From contig NZ_CP045369.1 in assembly GCF_009363535.1 (NCBI RefSeq), positions 3,421,001 through 3,485,000 on the forward strand: a DNA stretch of 64,000 bases, read 5' to 3'. Positions 1 through 7,005 of this stretch are shown here, in pieces. This DNA is from Microbulbifer sp. THAF38 (lineage in GTDB: Bacteria; Pseudomonadota; Gammaproteobacteria; Pseudomonadales; Cellvibrionaceae). Each line of letters starts with the position of its first letter. Position 1 is the first letter of the stretch. A model generated the notes under the pieces. That model did not search any database, was not told where the DNA came from, and saw only the letters and a list, made by a program, of their open reading frames with translations. The translations under genes were made by a program, and so were the position numbers.

Positions 1-457
1 CTGCCAGAAGATCTAGCGCCTTAGCTTGCTCATCCGCGATCAGTAAATTACGCTGGGCATTGACTACATCTATTCGAGCTCTACGTTTATCTCCTAGCTC
101 AATTACGGAGGATAAAGTTACCGTCAACTCAAGCTCATTGTCGGCATCATCCTCGGGATCTGGCGCATTATTGGAGCCACCATCACCAAAGTTCTTGTAT
201 TGAGCCTCACCTCCTAGGCTTAACGCAGGCCGCAGTGCTGCAGTCTCTTCAGCACCATCTAGACCTCTTCTCTGTAATGGGAATACCGCAAGCTCCGGAT
301 TCTGTGCGAGCGTCAGCTCAATCGCATCTGGTAATGTCAGTAAATCCCCCTCCTGCGCGGATACTGATTGCGCAGCTAAATACATTATCGCCACCATCAA
401 CTGGAATATGGCACGACGACGAATCACACTCTCAGTGAGCGTGCAGTAAAAATCCAT
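1..457 (-). CDS. TolC-family outer membrane efflux protein, CzcC-like (N-terminal part)
   Basis: The reading frame starts at ATG 457, behind a good GGGAG ribosome site, and runs off the left edge after about 152 codons. The protein has an N-terminal hydrophobic segment ending near SVSAQ that looks like a signal peptide. It continues with a typical outer-membrane-factor start (LTLPDAIELTLAQNPEL) and a later VTLSSVIELGDKRRARID stretch, as in CzcC/TolC proteins. These trimeric channels carry metals or drugs across the outer membrane together with an RND pump and an adaptor. The CzcI-like gene lies 75 bp upstream on the same strand, which favours a cobalt-zinc-cadmium efflux operon whose czcB and czcA genes would lie further left. 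Substrate is inferred from context only. Confidence 0.8.
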   Translation of the reverse strand, partial: MDFYCTLTESVIRRRAIFQLMVAIMYLAAQSVSAQEGDLLTLPDAIELTLAQNPELAVFPLQRRGLDGAEETAALRPALSLGGEAQYKNFGDGGSNNAPDPEDDADNELELTVTLSSVIELGDKRRARIDVVNAQRNLLIADEQAKALDLLA

Positions 458-532
458 GGGTATCTCCCAAGTCAGTTTTTAATTGCGCAAGGGGGCCTTG
501 TAGCTCTCCTTACTCGCGCGGCATTAGAGCAA

Positions 533-934
533 TCAGACTTGGGTTATAGGTGGGCGGAGTAGAGGGGTAAAATAACCACTGGGAACACGTGTATTGCCGA
601 ATTCTCGATAATTAACGATTCCGCTCAGAATAGAGAGTAATGATTGACCTACCAGGGCGGTAAAGGTACTTCCATGGCAATGACAGCAGTGATTACATAA
701 ATCCAGAAGAAACGAAGATTGATCAGCCTCATCCCCGCTGGAGGGGATCTGTAAGCTTAAATCAGAAGGGGAGCTGTCCGGTTGAAACGGTAAATTGCCG
801 GGCAGATCTTCATCATGATGTAGAGACAGGTGATTCGTTACCTCCTGAACTTCTTCATGGCTATCATAGAATGCACCTGCGGTCTGAAAGACCATAAGCA
901 CAATTAATAGAAATGATAGTCGAACTACATTCAT
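533..934 (-). CDS. CzcI-like small periplasmic metal-resistance protein
   Basis: This is a 133-residue protein from the internal ATG at 934, which places a signal-peptide-like segment (VVRLSFLLIVLMVFQTAGAF) at the N-terminus. The longer frame from 979 would push it inward. The middle is acidic and has several histidines (NHLSLHHDED). A cysteine-histidine cluster CNHCCHCHG lies near residue 80 and is a plausible metal site. CzcI-type proteins are poorly conserved small products encoded just before czcC in czcICBA operons, and position and composition fit that. The role (metal sensing or buffering in the periplasm) is inference, and I do not recognise a firm domain signature. Confidence 0.6.
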   Translation of the reverse strand: MNVVRLSFLLIVLMVFQTAGAFYDSHEEVQEVTNHLSLHHDEDLPGNLPFQPDSSPSDLSLQIPSSGDEADQSSFLLDLCNHCCHCHGSTFTALVGQSLLSILSGIVNYREFGNTRVPSGYFTPLLRPPITQV

Positions 935-1450
935 AAAAGTTACAAAGAGACCAGAATCTACTGAATGGGATTCTAGCAAGTAAATTCAGACACCTCAACT
1001 TAACTCACTGCCCTAAAGTTATCATTAACCCCAAAGTGGCTATTTGGTCACACCTTCTCTCCAAGTGAGGAGTCAGCCTCTAGAAGAGGTCAATTTACAG
1101 TTAACGACACTTACACTAGTAAGGAGTCTATCGGTCCCATAGTCCACGGAATTTGGGTTGGAAAGGTAGAGCTTTAAAAGGGCTATATTCTTCAAGTAAT
1201 CGGGATGCGAGATCATAATACTAATGTTAAATTCATTAAGTAGATTAAAATTCTTTCAGGAACCGTTAACCTTGCATGAAAGTGGGGGATTAACTTTGAA
1301 TAAGCAGCCCAAATAAAAGTCTATGCGACATTCATTTAGGAATGATTTTGATAAGAGAGCTTTCGTGAAGTCTTAGGAGGTTTATTCAATTATACGAGAG
1401 GGCAGAGTTTAAATAAGCCCACATTATAACTTACCTTGGAGAACAAATGA
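935..1450. other. Intergenic region upstream of the czc-like genes
   Basis: No coding frame of note is present in this AT-rich stretch. It should hold the promoters of the leftward czc-like operon and the rightward transglutaminase gene. The only structure I can point to is the inverted repeat at 1077-1089, annotated separately. A GGAG about 8 bases before the transglutaminase ATG serves as its ribosome site. Confidence 0.5.
1077..1093 (-). promoter_or_regulatory. Candidate MerR-family operator/promoter for the czc-like operon
   Basis: Read on the minus strand, a TTGAC -35-like hexamer (1093-1089) runs directly into a perfect inverted repeat CCTCT-TCT-AGAGG (1089-1077). This is the arrangement seen at MerR, ZntR and CueR targets, where the dyad fills an over-long spacer. 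Nineteen bases after the -35 lies a poor -10 (TCACTT). The site would fire towards the czcI-like gene about 120 bp away. No MerR-type gene is in the window, so the assignment is tentative. Confidence 0.3.
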
Positions 1451-2194
1451 ATGAAGACACTTACTCGTGAATACTTATCAGAAACCCCTATGCTTGACTT
1501 TGAGAATAAAACCATTCAGATGTTAATTGAAAATAAGAAATGGCGTAAGCTATCTCAGTATGACGCCATTGGTGCCATCTATAAGTTTGTTCGTGATGAT
1601 ATTTTATTTGGTTACAATAGTGATGATCGTATTCCGGCTAGCAGGGTACTGAAAGACGGGTACGGACAATGTAACACTAAAGGAACATTGCTAATGGCTT
1701 TGCTTCGCGCTGTTGGCATTCCTACACGCATTCATGGATTTACTATTTTTAAAGACCTTCAGAAAGGTGCCATACCTAGTTATCTATTCTATATCGTACC
1801 TGAACGAATTATCCACAGCTGGGTTGAAGTATATTCAAATGATAGGTGGATCAACCTTGAAGGATATATTATCGACCGCCCATACCTGAACAAAGTCCAA
1901 GAAGGGTTCCGTAATCAATGCTCTGAGTTTAAAGGCTATGGTATTGCCACAAAATGCCTACAAAACCCACCCATTGACTGGGAGGATAAAGATACATTTA
2001 TACAGAAAGAAGGTATCGCAGACGATTTCGGAGTTTATACGCAACCTGATGATTTTTATCTGCTCTATGGAAGTAATTTAACTGGCATTAAGAAATTACT
2101 ATTTCGCTTCGTGATCCGTCATTTAATAAATATCAATGTTAAACGGATTCGAGCAAAGGGCTTAGGTAAATGTAATACCTTAGAATTAAGCTGA
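1451..2194 (+). CDS. Transglutaminase-like domain protein
   Basis: This 247-residue soluble protein has the transglutaminase-like cysteine-protease fold in residues about 60-140. The presumed nucleophile is C74 in DGYGQCNTKG, followed by the helix TLLMALLRAVGIPTRIHG, then H122 in IIHSWVEV. The third position, usually Asp, appears to be E137 in RWINLEGY. No signal peptide or membrane segment is visible. Proteins of this fold in bacteria act as peptidases, amidases or cross-linking enzymes, and the substrate cannot be told here. The gene stands alone, ends 26 bp before the IS256-family insertion and probably belongs to the island cargo. The start at 1451 is preceded by TTGGAGAACA; an overlapping ATG at 1447 is in another frame and stops at once. 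Confidence 0.7.
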   Translation: MKTLTREYLSETPMLDFENKTIQMLIENKKWRKLSQYDAIGAIYKFVRDDILFGYNSDDRIPASRVLKDGYGQCNTKGTLLMALLRAVGIPTRIHGFTIFKDLQKGAIPSYLFYIVPERIIHSWVEVYSNDRWINLEGYIIDRPYLNKVQEGFRNQCSEFKGYGIATKCLQNPPIDWEDKDTFIQKEGIADDFGVYTQPDDFYLLYGSNLTGIKKLLFRFVIRHLININVKRIRAKGLGKCNTLELS

Positions 2195-2212
2195 TAAAGT
2201 ATAGCGATACCA

Positions 2213-2220
2213 CCTCTAGC
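2213..2220. repeat. Left target-site duplication of the IS256-family element
   Basis: CCTCTAGC at 2213-2220 is repeated directly at 4557-4564, exactly outside the two ends of the IS256-family element. Eight to nine base pairs is the usual duplication size for that family, so this marks the original insertion. Confidence 0.8.
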
Positions 2221-2268
2221 GAGGGTGTTCAAAACTCTGCCTAATTACCACCTATACTAAGCCAATTT

Positions 2269-3192
2269 TCAGCAGTCTTTCCGGCATTGGAGGTGTCCGA
2301 AGAGAGAAAAAAAAAGTCTTGGAATGAGTGCTGATAAGTCGAACCGTCGATTAAATCGATATTGAAATTCTGCCAAATATCGCTGCGCATATTTCGGCCT
2401 AATCGCATGGTAGGTACTACGCAGTGCACTTTTTAGATTGCCGAGTACCGTATTCACCCAATAGAACTCAGGCTCTTCAACAGAAGCTCGACCACCACCA
2501 CAAACAATCTTGTCATGTACACAATTAGCCTCTGTGACAGCATTGAAGCATGCAAGGCCATCTGAGATAACCATGCTACCGCTGCAAAGATGCTTTTTGC
2601 TCCAGGTAGAAATCTCACTGCTCCTGAAGCCCTTGATAATAGAGAGCTTGATACGAGTAGGACGTCTATCTTTGGTAGTTTCAACGGCAGCCACAAAGGG
2701 AGTTTTACCCTTAGCTCCGCGCCCCGGCTTGCATCCAGTATGTTCACCACCGAGATAGGCATCATCCAATTCAATAAAACCGGATAGCTTGTACTGTTGG
2801 TCCCGCTCCATCATCACCTGCATGAGTTTCTGCTTCATACGCCAGGCAGCGTTGTAAGAGAGACCCAGATGACGAGCCAGCTCCATAGAGGAAATACCCT
2901 TCTTATCCTGGGTAATCAGAAAGATACCGAGAAACCAAGTAGTAAGGGGCAGTTTGGTGGAGTCAAATATCGTACGAGAAGTAATCGATGTCTGACGTCG
3001 ACACCGGTTACATTGCTTGAGCTTGCGGTAAGCGAGGTTGCAATGTTTGTCATGTCCGCAGTGAGGGCAACAGAAGCCATTTGGCCAACGCCATTGACAG
3101 AGAGCATCGAAGCACTGCTCTTCTGTACCATAAGCTTTAAGGAATTGGGTCAAACTAATACCCTTCTGGAACTGTACCTTGTTGCGAGCCAT
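2269..3192 (-). CDS. IS1595-family (ISXO2-like) transposase
   Basis: This 307-residue DDE-type transposase moves the surrounding 1031-bp element. An N-terminal zinc-ribbon (FCCPHCGHDK then KQCNRCRRQ, residues about 40-85) precedes a helix-turn-helix-like stretch (ELARHLGLSYNAAWRMKQKL). The ISXO2-like catalytic domain starts at IELDDAYLGGE, continues through the second acidic motif VISDGLACFNAV, and ends with the family-typical NTVLGNLKSAL and FQYRFNRRFDL. The last residues (RLFFSLFGHLQCRKDC) do not look like the usual family tail. A run of nine T on the coding strand lies there, and skipping one T would extend the frame to a stop inside the terminal repeat. A LexA-type box lies 31 bp upstream of the ATG. 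Confidence 0.9.
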   Translation of the reverse strand: MARNKVQFQKGISLTQFLKAYGTEEQCFDALCQWRWPNGFCCPHCGHDKHCNLAYRKLKQCNRCRRQTSITSRTIFDSTKLPLTTWFLGIFLITQDKKGISSMELARHLGLSYNAAWRMKQKLMQVMMERDQQYKLSGFIELDDAYLGGEHTGCKPGRGAKGKTPFVAAVETTKDRRPTRIKLSIIKGFRSSEISTWSKKHLCSGSMVISDGLACFNAVTEANCVHDKIVCGGGRASVEEPEFYWVNTVLGNLKSALRSTYHAIRPKYAQRYLAEFQYRFNRRFDLSALIPRLFFSLFGHLQCRKDC

Positions 3193-3222
3193 GGTGTATT
3201 CCCTTACAGATCAACATGATAG

Positions 3223-3238
3223 CTGTATTTATATACAG
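3223..3238 (-). promoter_or_regulatory. LexA-type SOS box upstream of the IS1595 transposase
   Basis: CTGTATTTATATACAG matches the gammaproteobacterial LexA operator CTGT-N8-ACAG. It lies about 31 bp upstream of the transposase ATG, where it would cover the promoter. It is nearly the same as the imuA operator at 15525-15540, including the outer AG and TT. LexA control of this transposase is inferred, not shown. Confidence 0.6.
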
Positions 3239-3294
3239 TTACATGTGACTTAGCAAGGGTGGTAATTAGGAAACTCTGTGTCAGCCAAATAGCC

Positions 3295-4500
3295 TCATAG
3301 GCTGATGTATTTCTCCAGTCGATCTGGGAAGTGGATCGTCAGCTGTGATAGTGTCAGATTCCAATTTTGAATTGGGTGCGTCCAGCGTTCGGAGGCTTTT
3401 AGTATACCGGCATAGAGAAGCTTCAGTAAGCTATTCTCATTGGCGAAGCCGCCCTTGGTCTTGGTCAACTTGCGGAACTGCCTGTGTACAGCCTCCACCG
3501 CATTCGTAGTGTAGATCGGTGTGCGGACGTATTCCGGGTATTTAAAGTAGGCCGAGAGAGTCGGCCATTTACCCCGCCAGGACTTAATCACCATTGGATA
3601 TTTGTCACCCCACTTGGTCTCCAGCTCGTCCAAAGCGTGCTCGGCGGCATTGAGCGTTGCCGCCTTGTAGATGCATTTGAGATCGGCCATAAAGGCCTAT
3701 TGATTCTTTGAAGCTACATACTTTAGTGAGTTGCGGATCTGATGGATGATGCAGTGCTGGATCTCGGTCTTAGGGTAGATGCTCTCTATGGCCTCAGGGA
3801 AACCCTGCAGGCCATCAACACAAGCAATGAGGATATCTTTGACCCCACGGTTGTGGAGATCGGTCAGAACACTCAGCCAATGATGTGCGCCTTCTTGATC
3901 GGATAGGTAGAGCCCCAATAACTCCTTCTTGCCTTCGATATTGAGGCCAAGAATCGTGTAAATGGCCTTGCTGGCATAACGACCGTTTTCCTTGATTTTG
4001 TAATGGATAGCATCGAGCCAGACAATAGGATAGACAGCCTCCAGGTCGCGCTCACGCCAAGCTTGTAGTTCAGGCAGCAGCTTGTCAGTAACGGCATTGA
4101 TGGTGCCGTTGGAAAGCTCCATTCCGTAGATATCGGCAATATGTGTGCGGATGTCCTGATAGCTGTTACCCAGGGCAAACAGGGCGGTAATCTTGCGTTC
4201 CAGTTCGTCGGTAAGCTGAGTTTGATGCTTCTTGACGATTTGAGGCTCGAAGGTGCCGGCACGATCCCGCGGCGCCTGCAGCTCGAAGCTGCCAGCGGGG
4301 CTTTTCATAGTTTTTGAGGTGGTGCCATTCTTGCGGTTGGGCTTATCCTCGCTGGCGAGGTGCTCTTCCAGCTCCGCTTTCATGGCAGCTTCAGTGAGTT
4401 GTTTGATCAGAGGGGTGAGGATGCCATCTTTGCCATTGAGGTCTTTACCCTCGCATAAGGCTTTGACGGCGGCATCCATATCGAAAGTAGGTTTGGTCAT
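3295..4500 (-). pseudogene. IS256-family transposase, broken by an in-frame amber codon
   Basis: The full frame is 401 residues in one phase, the normal length for the family, but codon 268 (3699-3697) is TAG. The text around it reads KYVASKNQ-stop-AFMADLKC, where relatives usually have a lysine, so one A-to-T change in AAG would explain it. The catalytic acids are D163 (VWLDAIHYK) and D229 (ACVDGLQGF) before the stop and E336 (NAVEAVHRQ) after it, so the truncated product lacks the third acid. The ATG at 3690 could start a 131-residue C-terminal piece without catalytic function. The remainder is well conserved, which suggests recent inactivation. Confidence 0.85.
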
Positions 4501-4556
4501 GGGTCATCTCTTTTTTGCTAATAGTAAAGAAATGACACAGAATTCTGAACACTACC

Positions 4557-4564
4557 CCTCTAGC
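4557..4564. repeat. Right target-site duplication of the IS256-family element
   Basis: CCTCTAGC here repeats the octamer at 2213-2220 and directly follows the right terminal inverted repeat of the IS256-family element. Confidence 0.8.
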
Positions 4565-4947
4565 TCTAGTCTGAGATCTAAATATGTAACTTAACTGCCA
4601 CTATAGGAGATATGGTGGGTATCATTTCCTTTAGATACGATATCTATAATGAGTCCCAGAAAATATAAAACAATCTTTTTGAACAAACCCAGGATTACAT
4701 AATCATATAAAATAATTTAACTTTCATATCAACAACCAATCAAAGCGGAGTATCTAAACAATATTAAATCGAGTACTCTTGATCTTCCCGCAATAAAAGA
4801 TTAAGAGTCATAAAATACAATAGCCATCTATGAATAAATGAGACAAATTTCTATGACATGAAAGGCAGAGGTTAAGCCTCTCATACAATCAAAATTATAT
4901 TTATAATAAGTACATCACCTATTCGCATCAAACCAACGATACATTTT
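4565..4947. other. AT-rich intergenic region between the insertion sequence and the exonuclease gene
   Basis: I see no gene here. The stretch is very AT-rich and has no intrinsic terminator with a convincing stem. A small stem AGAGGTTAAGCCTCT at 4867-4881 lies downstream of the exonuclease but has no clean T-run after it. Confidence 0.4.
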
Positions 4948-5511
4948 TTAAATAGTCAAGTAAGGAAGTATTCTCGAAATATTACGTGCATCATCCACAC
5001 CGCGATGCTGCTGACCTTCAAAGACAATACCGAGAGACTGTAGAGCAGATCCAAGTCCTGAACGACGCTTCTTACCTGTCTTTTCTTGCCATACTGCTTT
5101 CAGGTTGATATGCGGTTTAGCAAAAAAATCTGGCGCGCAACCGTGCCGTATCAGCTCTACTTTGATCTGCTTCCAATCGTATTCCCCCCAGCTAGCCCAG
5201 GCTTGATACTCATAATGAGATAACCATAAGTTAAGGAGACTCGTGCTTTCTCTGAAATCAGGCGCACTAGCCACCATGCTATTTTTGATACCTGTAAGTT
5301 CACTGCAAAACTTACTAAGTTTCGGATTAATCATTGGTCTAACAAATTGACTATGACTAGCTAAGATTTCACCATCCAAAGTAGTCAGTACAAGTCCGAA
5401 TTCAATGACCTCCATTACCCCAACAGATAGTGGGCGATCATTCCAACAAGTTGCCTCAAGATCTACAATCAGCAGGTGCTTAATACCATTGAAGCAATTC
5501 TGAAAAACCAT
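4948..5511 (-). CDS. DEDDh-family 3'-5' exonuclease (ERI-1/KapD-like)
   Basis: From ATG 5511 the protein has 187 residues. It shows the exonuclease motifs in order: Exo I LLIVDLEATCW (D and E), the early segment VIEFGLVL, Exo II WGEYDWKQI with its Asp, and Exo III HRGVDDARNISRI with the general-base His and final Asp. Such enzymes remove 3' nucleotides from single-stranded RNA or DNA with two metal ions. The frame can be extended to 5625, but the extra 38 residues are low in complexity and 5511 has AGGG about 12 bases upstream. The gene is divergent from the second TniQ gene within the Tn7-like island. It could be cargo, a defence nuclease or an accessory to transposition; nothing here decides. 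Confidence 0.75.
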   Translation of the reverse strand: MVFQNCFNGIKHLLIVDLEATCWNDRPLSVGVMEVIEFGLVLTTLDGEILASHSQFVRPMINPKLSKFCSELTGIKNSMVASAPDFRESTSLLNLWLSHYEYQAWASWGEYDWKQIKVELIRHGCAPDFFAKPHINLKAVWQEKTGKKRRSGLGSALQSLGIVFEGQQHRGVDDARNISRILPYLTI

Positions 5512-5880
5512 GCTAAACCCTATAGTATTTTTTAAAAATGAAAAAAATCCCATTAGTATACGAAAATTATAATATACATATAAACAGAGTGAGATATTTA
5601 GAACGAGCCCGTCATCAATTGACATGGCTCAATAGAGTATTGTAAATTTTTCAAGGGATATACTATATGGAAACAATAACATGTCCTTTAAGTACTTTTA
5701 ATTATTAAATATTAGATTTCTTGGTATATCATTAGGTATTCATAAAAAATAATAAGCCATTTCAAAATATATGTGTGTATATTTATGAAGCTCTATAGCT
5801 CTCAGAACAAACTTATCAGCAAGCTAGATAGAGAAACTACAAACCACACAATATTTCTATCTTTACAATATGGTATAACT

Positions 5881-6996
5881 ATGTTTAGAGCACTGCAACA
5901 GCCGGGTGAATCCATCCATTCCTTTATATTAAGAGTTTTTATAAAAGCTGGGTTTCGGAATATAAATAGCTTAATAGCTGGCGGGGGTGGATGGAGAGAG
6001 TACCCTTCAATTCCGGATACAGCCAAAAAATATTTCACTTTTTATCCCGAGAAAGTACTGATTGACATTTTTGACTCTACTTACTCTATCGGAACAGAGG
6101 ACACTTTTAGCAGAAATAGATTTACACATTTTAAAGGCTTCCCGCAAATTCTTAACTACTCTCATGGACAATTTACTGGAAAACGAATACCTATTAAGTT
6201 TTGTAAAAGGTGTATTGAAGAAAAACTTGCAAATCAGGGCCATGCGTTTTTCGAAAGCAAGTGGTTATATATATCATATTGCGAAAAGCATAACTGTCCG
6301 TTATGGCAAATCAAAAGAACCCCTTCAGTAAAAAACAAAATTAAAAGCGTGATTTTAGGTGTTTTATCGGCTAACTGGGAGAAAGTATCCAGCTCAATAA
6401 AACATTTAACTTCAGAAGTTTACAATAATAAACATTATGAGGACCCCATAAGTAAGTGGAAACTTTACTTTTCTCCCTGTGCAAAACTAACCTACATAGA
6501 ATATTTTGTTCAGACTTTATCCTATCAGAAAAATTACATTGGGAAATTTTCTGATAGGAGATCAGCAGAACCCACGAAGAGCGACCTGAACCTCTTAAGA
6601 GCAAGATTGAAGAGATATTGTCATATGAGTTTTTATGATGTGTACAGTAAAGAATTGCAATCAAACTATAAAATCATTAAAAACTTCGAAAAAGAAAATT
6701 TTGAAACTATAAAAGTTAAACGATGGGGAATGGAGTTCCCTATACTTAAAGATAAAAAGGGAGCCTGCGCATCTTGTTCCCGATGGAATATAGATTCTTT
6801 CACTGACTGTTCAATTTCTGGTGTTATAGCTAGCTCTCGTGAAAGCGATTATTCAAGAATGGAAATTAACAGCAATAATTATATTGACTTTACAAAAAGA
6901 TGTGCTATTACTTGGCTAAACATACAGAGATATGAGTTTCGCAAGAAGTATGGTTATAAACATCCCTTAGGCCTTCCTGCACCTCTCAATCAATAA
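5881..6996 (+). CDS. Second TniQ-family target-selection protein
   Basis: The N-terminal motif QQPGESIHSFILRVFIKAGF is the usual opening of TniQ. A zinc-binding region follows with CKRC (C108, C111) and CEKH (C134, H137) in 371 residues counted from ATG 5881. An upstream ATG at 5773 would add 36 residues that fit no family start, and neither start has a clear ribosome site. The C-terminal third has further paired cysteines (CASC, later DC) and no resemblance I can name. TniQ proteins link the TnsC ATPase to the target, alone or with a DNA- or RNA-guided partner. The gene converges on tnsD with a 9-bp gap, so it is not in the main operon. No cas gene or CRISPR array is near it. Confidence 0.75.
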   Translation: MFRALQQPGESIHSFILRVFIKAGFRNINSLIAGGGGWREYPSIPDTAKKYFTFYPEKVLIDIFDSTYSIGTEDTFSRNRFTHFKGFPQILNYSHGQFTGKRIPIKFCKRCIEEKLANQGHAFFESKWLYISYCEKHNCPLWQIKRTPSVKNKIKSVILGVLSANWEKVSSSIKHLTSEVYNNKHYEDPISKWKLYFSPCAKLTYIEYFVQTLSYQKNYIGKFSDRRSAEPTKSDLNLLRARLKRYCHMSFYDVYSKELQSNYKIIKNFEKENFETIKVKRWGMEFPILKDKKGACASCSRWNIDSFTDCSISGVIASSRESDYSRMEINSNNYIDFTKRCAITWLNIQRYEFRKKYGYKHPLGLPAPLNQ

Positions 6997-7005
6997 ATAT
7001 GTTCT

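Larger units (their letters stand above)
2240..3270. mobile_element. IS1595-family insertion sequence nested in the IS256-family left end
   Basis: The ends share CCTAATTACCACC exactly and then 6 of the next 9 bases, giving 22-bp terminal inverted repeats at 2240-2261 and 3249-3270. The octamer AAACTCTG directly flanks both ends (2232-2239 and 3271-3278), the 8-bp duplication expected of IS1595. Removing the element and one octamer rebuilds a continuous IS256 terminal repeat, so IS1595 came second. The single gene inside is the transposase on the minus strand. Confidence 0.9.
2221..4556. mobile_element. IS256-family insertion sequence, interrupted and decayed
   Basis: The ends are imperfect inverted repeats: the left reads GAGGGTGTTCAAAACTCTG from 2221, and the right, reverse-complemented from 4556, reads GGTAGTGTTCAGAATTCTG. 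About 19 of the first 24 positions match once the IS1595 insertion is removed. CCTCTAGC target duplications flank the element. Without the 1031-bp IS1595 copy and its extra 8-bp repeat the element would be 1297 bp, a normal size. Its transposase has an in-frame stop and its left terminal repeat is split, so it is almost certainly immobile. Confidence 0.85.

Noticed and set aside
2221..2245. GTGTTCAAAACTCTG at the IS256-family end as a left-end TnsB box of the Tn7-like element
   Set aside because: It resembles the AGTGTTCAAACTTT boxes by chance; it is a single copy, has a matching inverted partner at 4540-4556 and is flanked by an 8-bp, not 5-bp, duplication.
4804..4845. Stretch resembling the 45-bp hairpin repeat (GAGTCATA...CTATGA...AATGAG)
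   Set aside because: Similarity is partial, the stem is broken and the region is so AT-rich that chance is likely.
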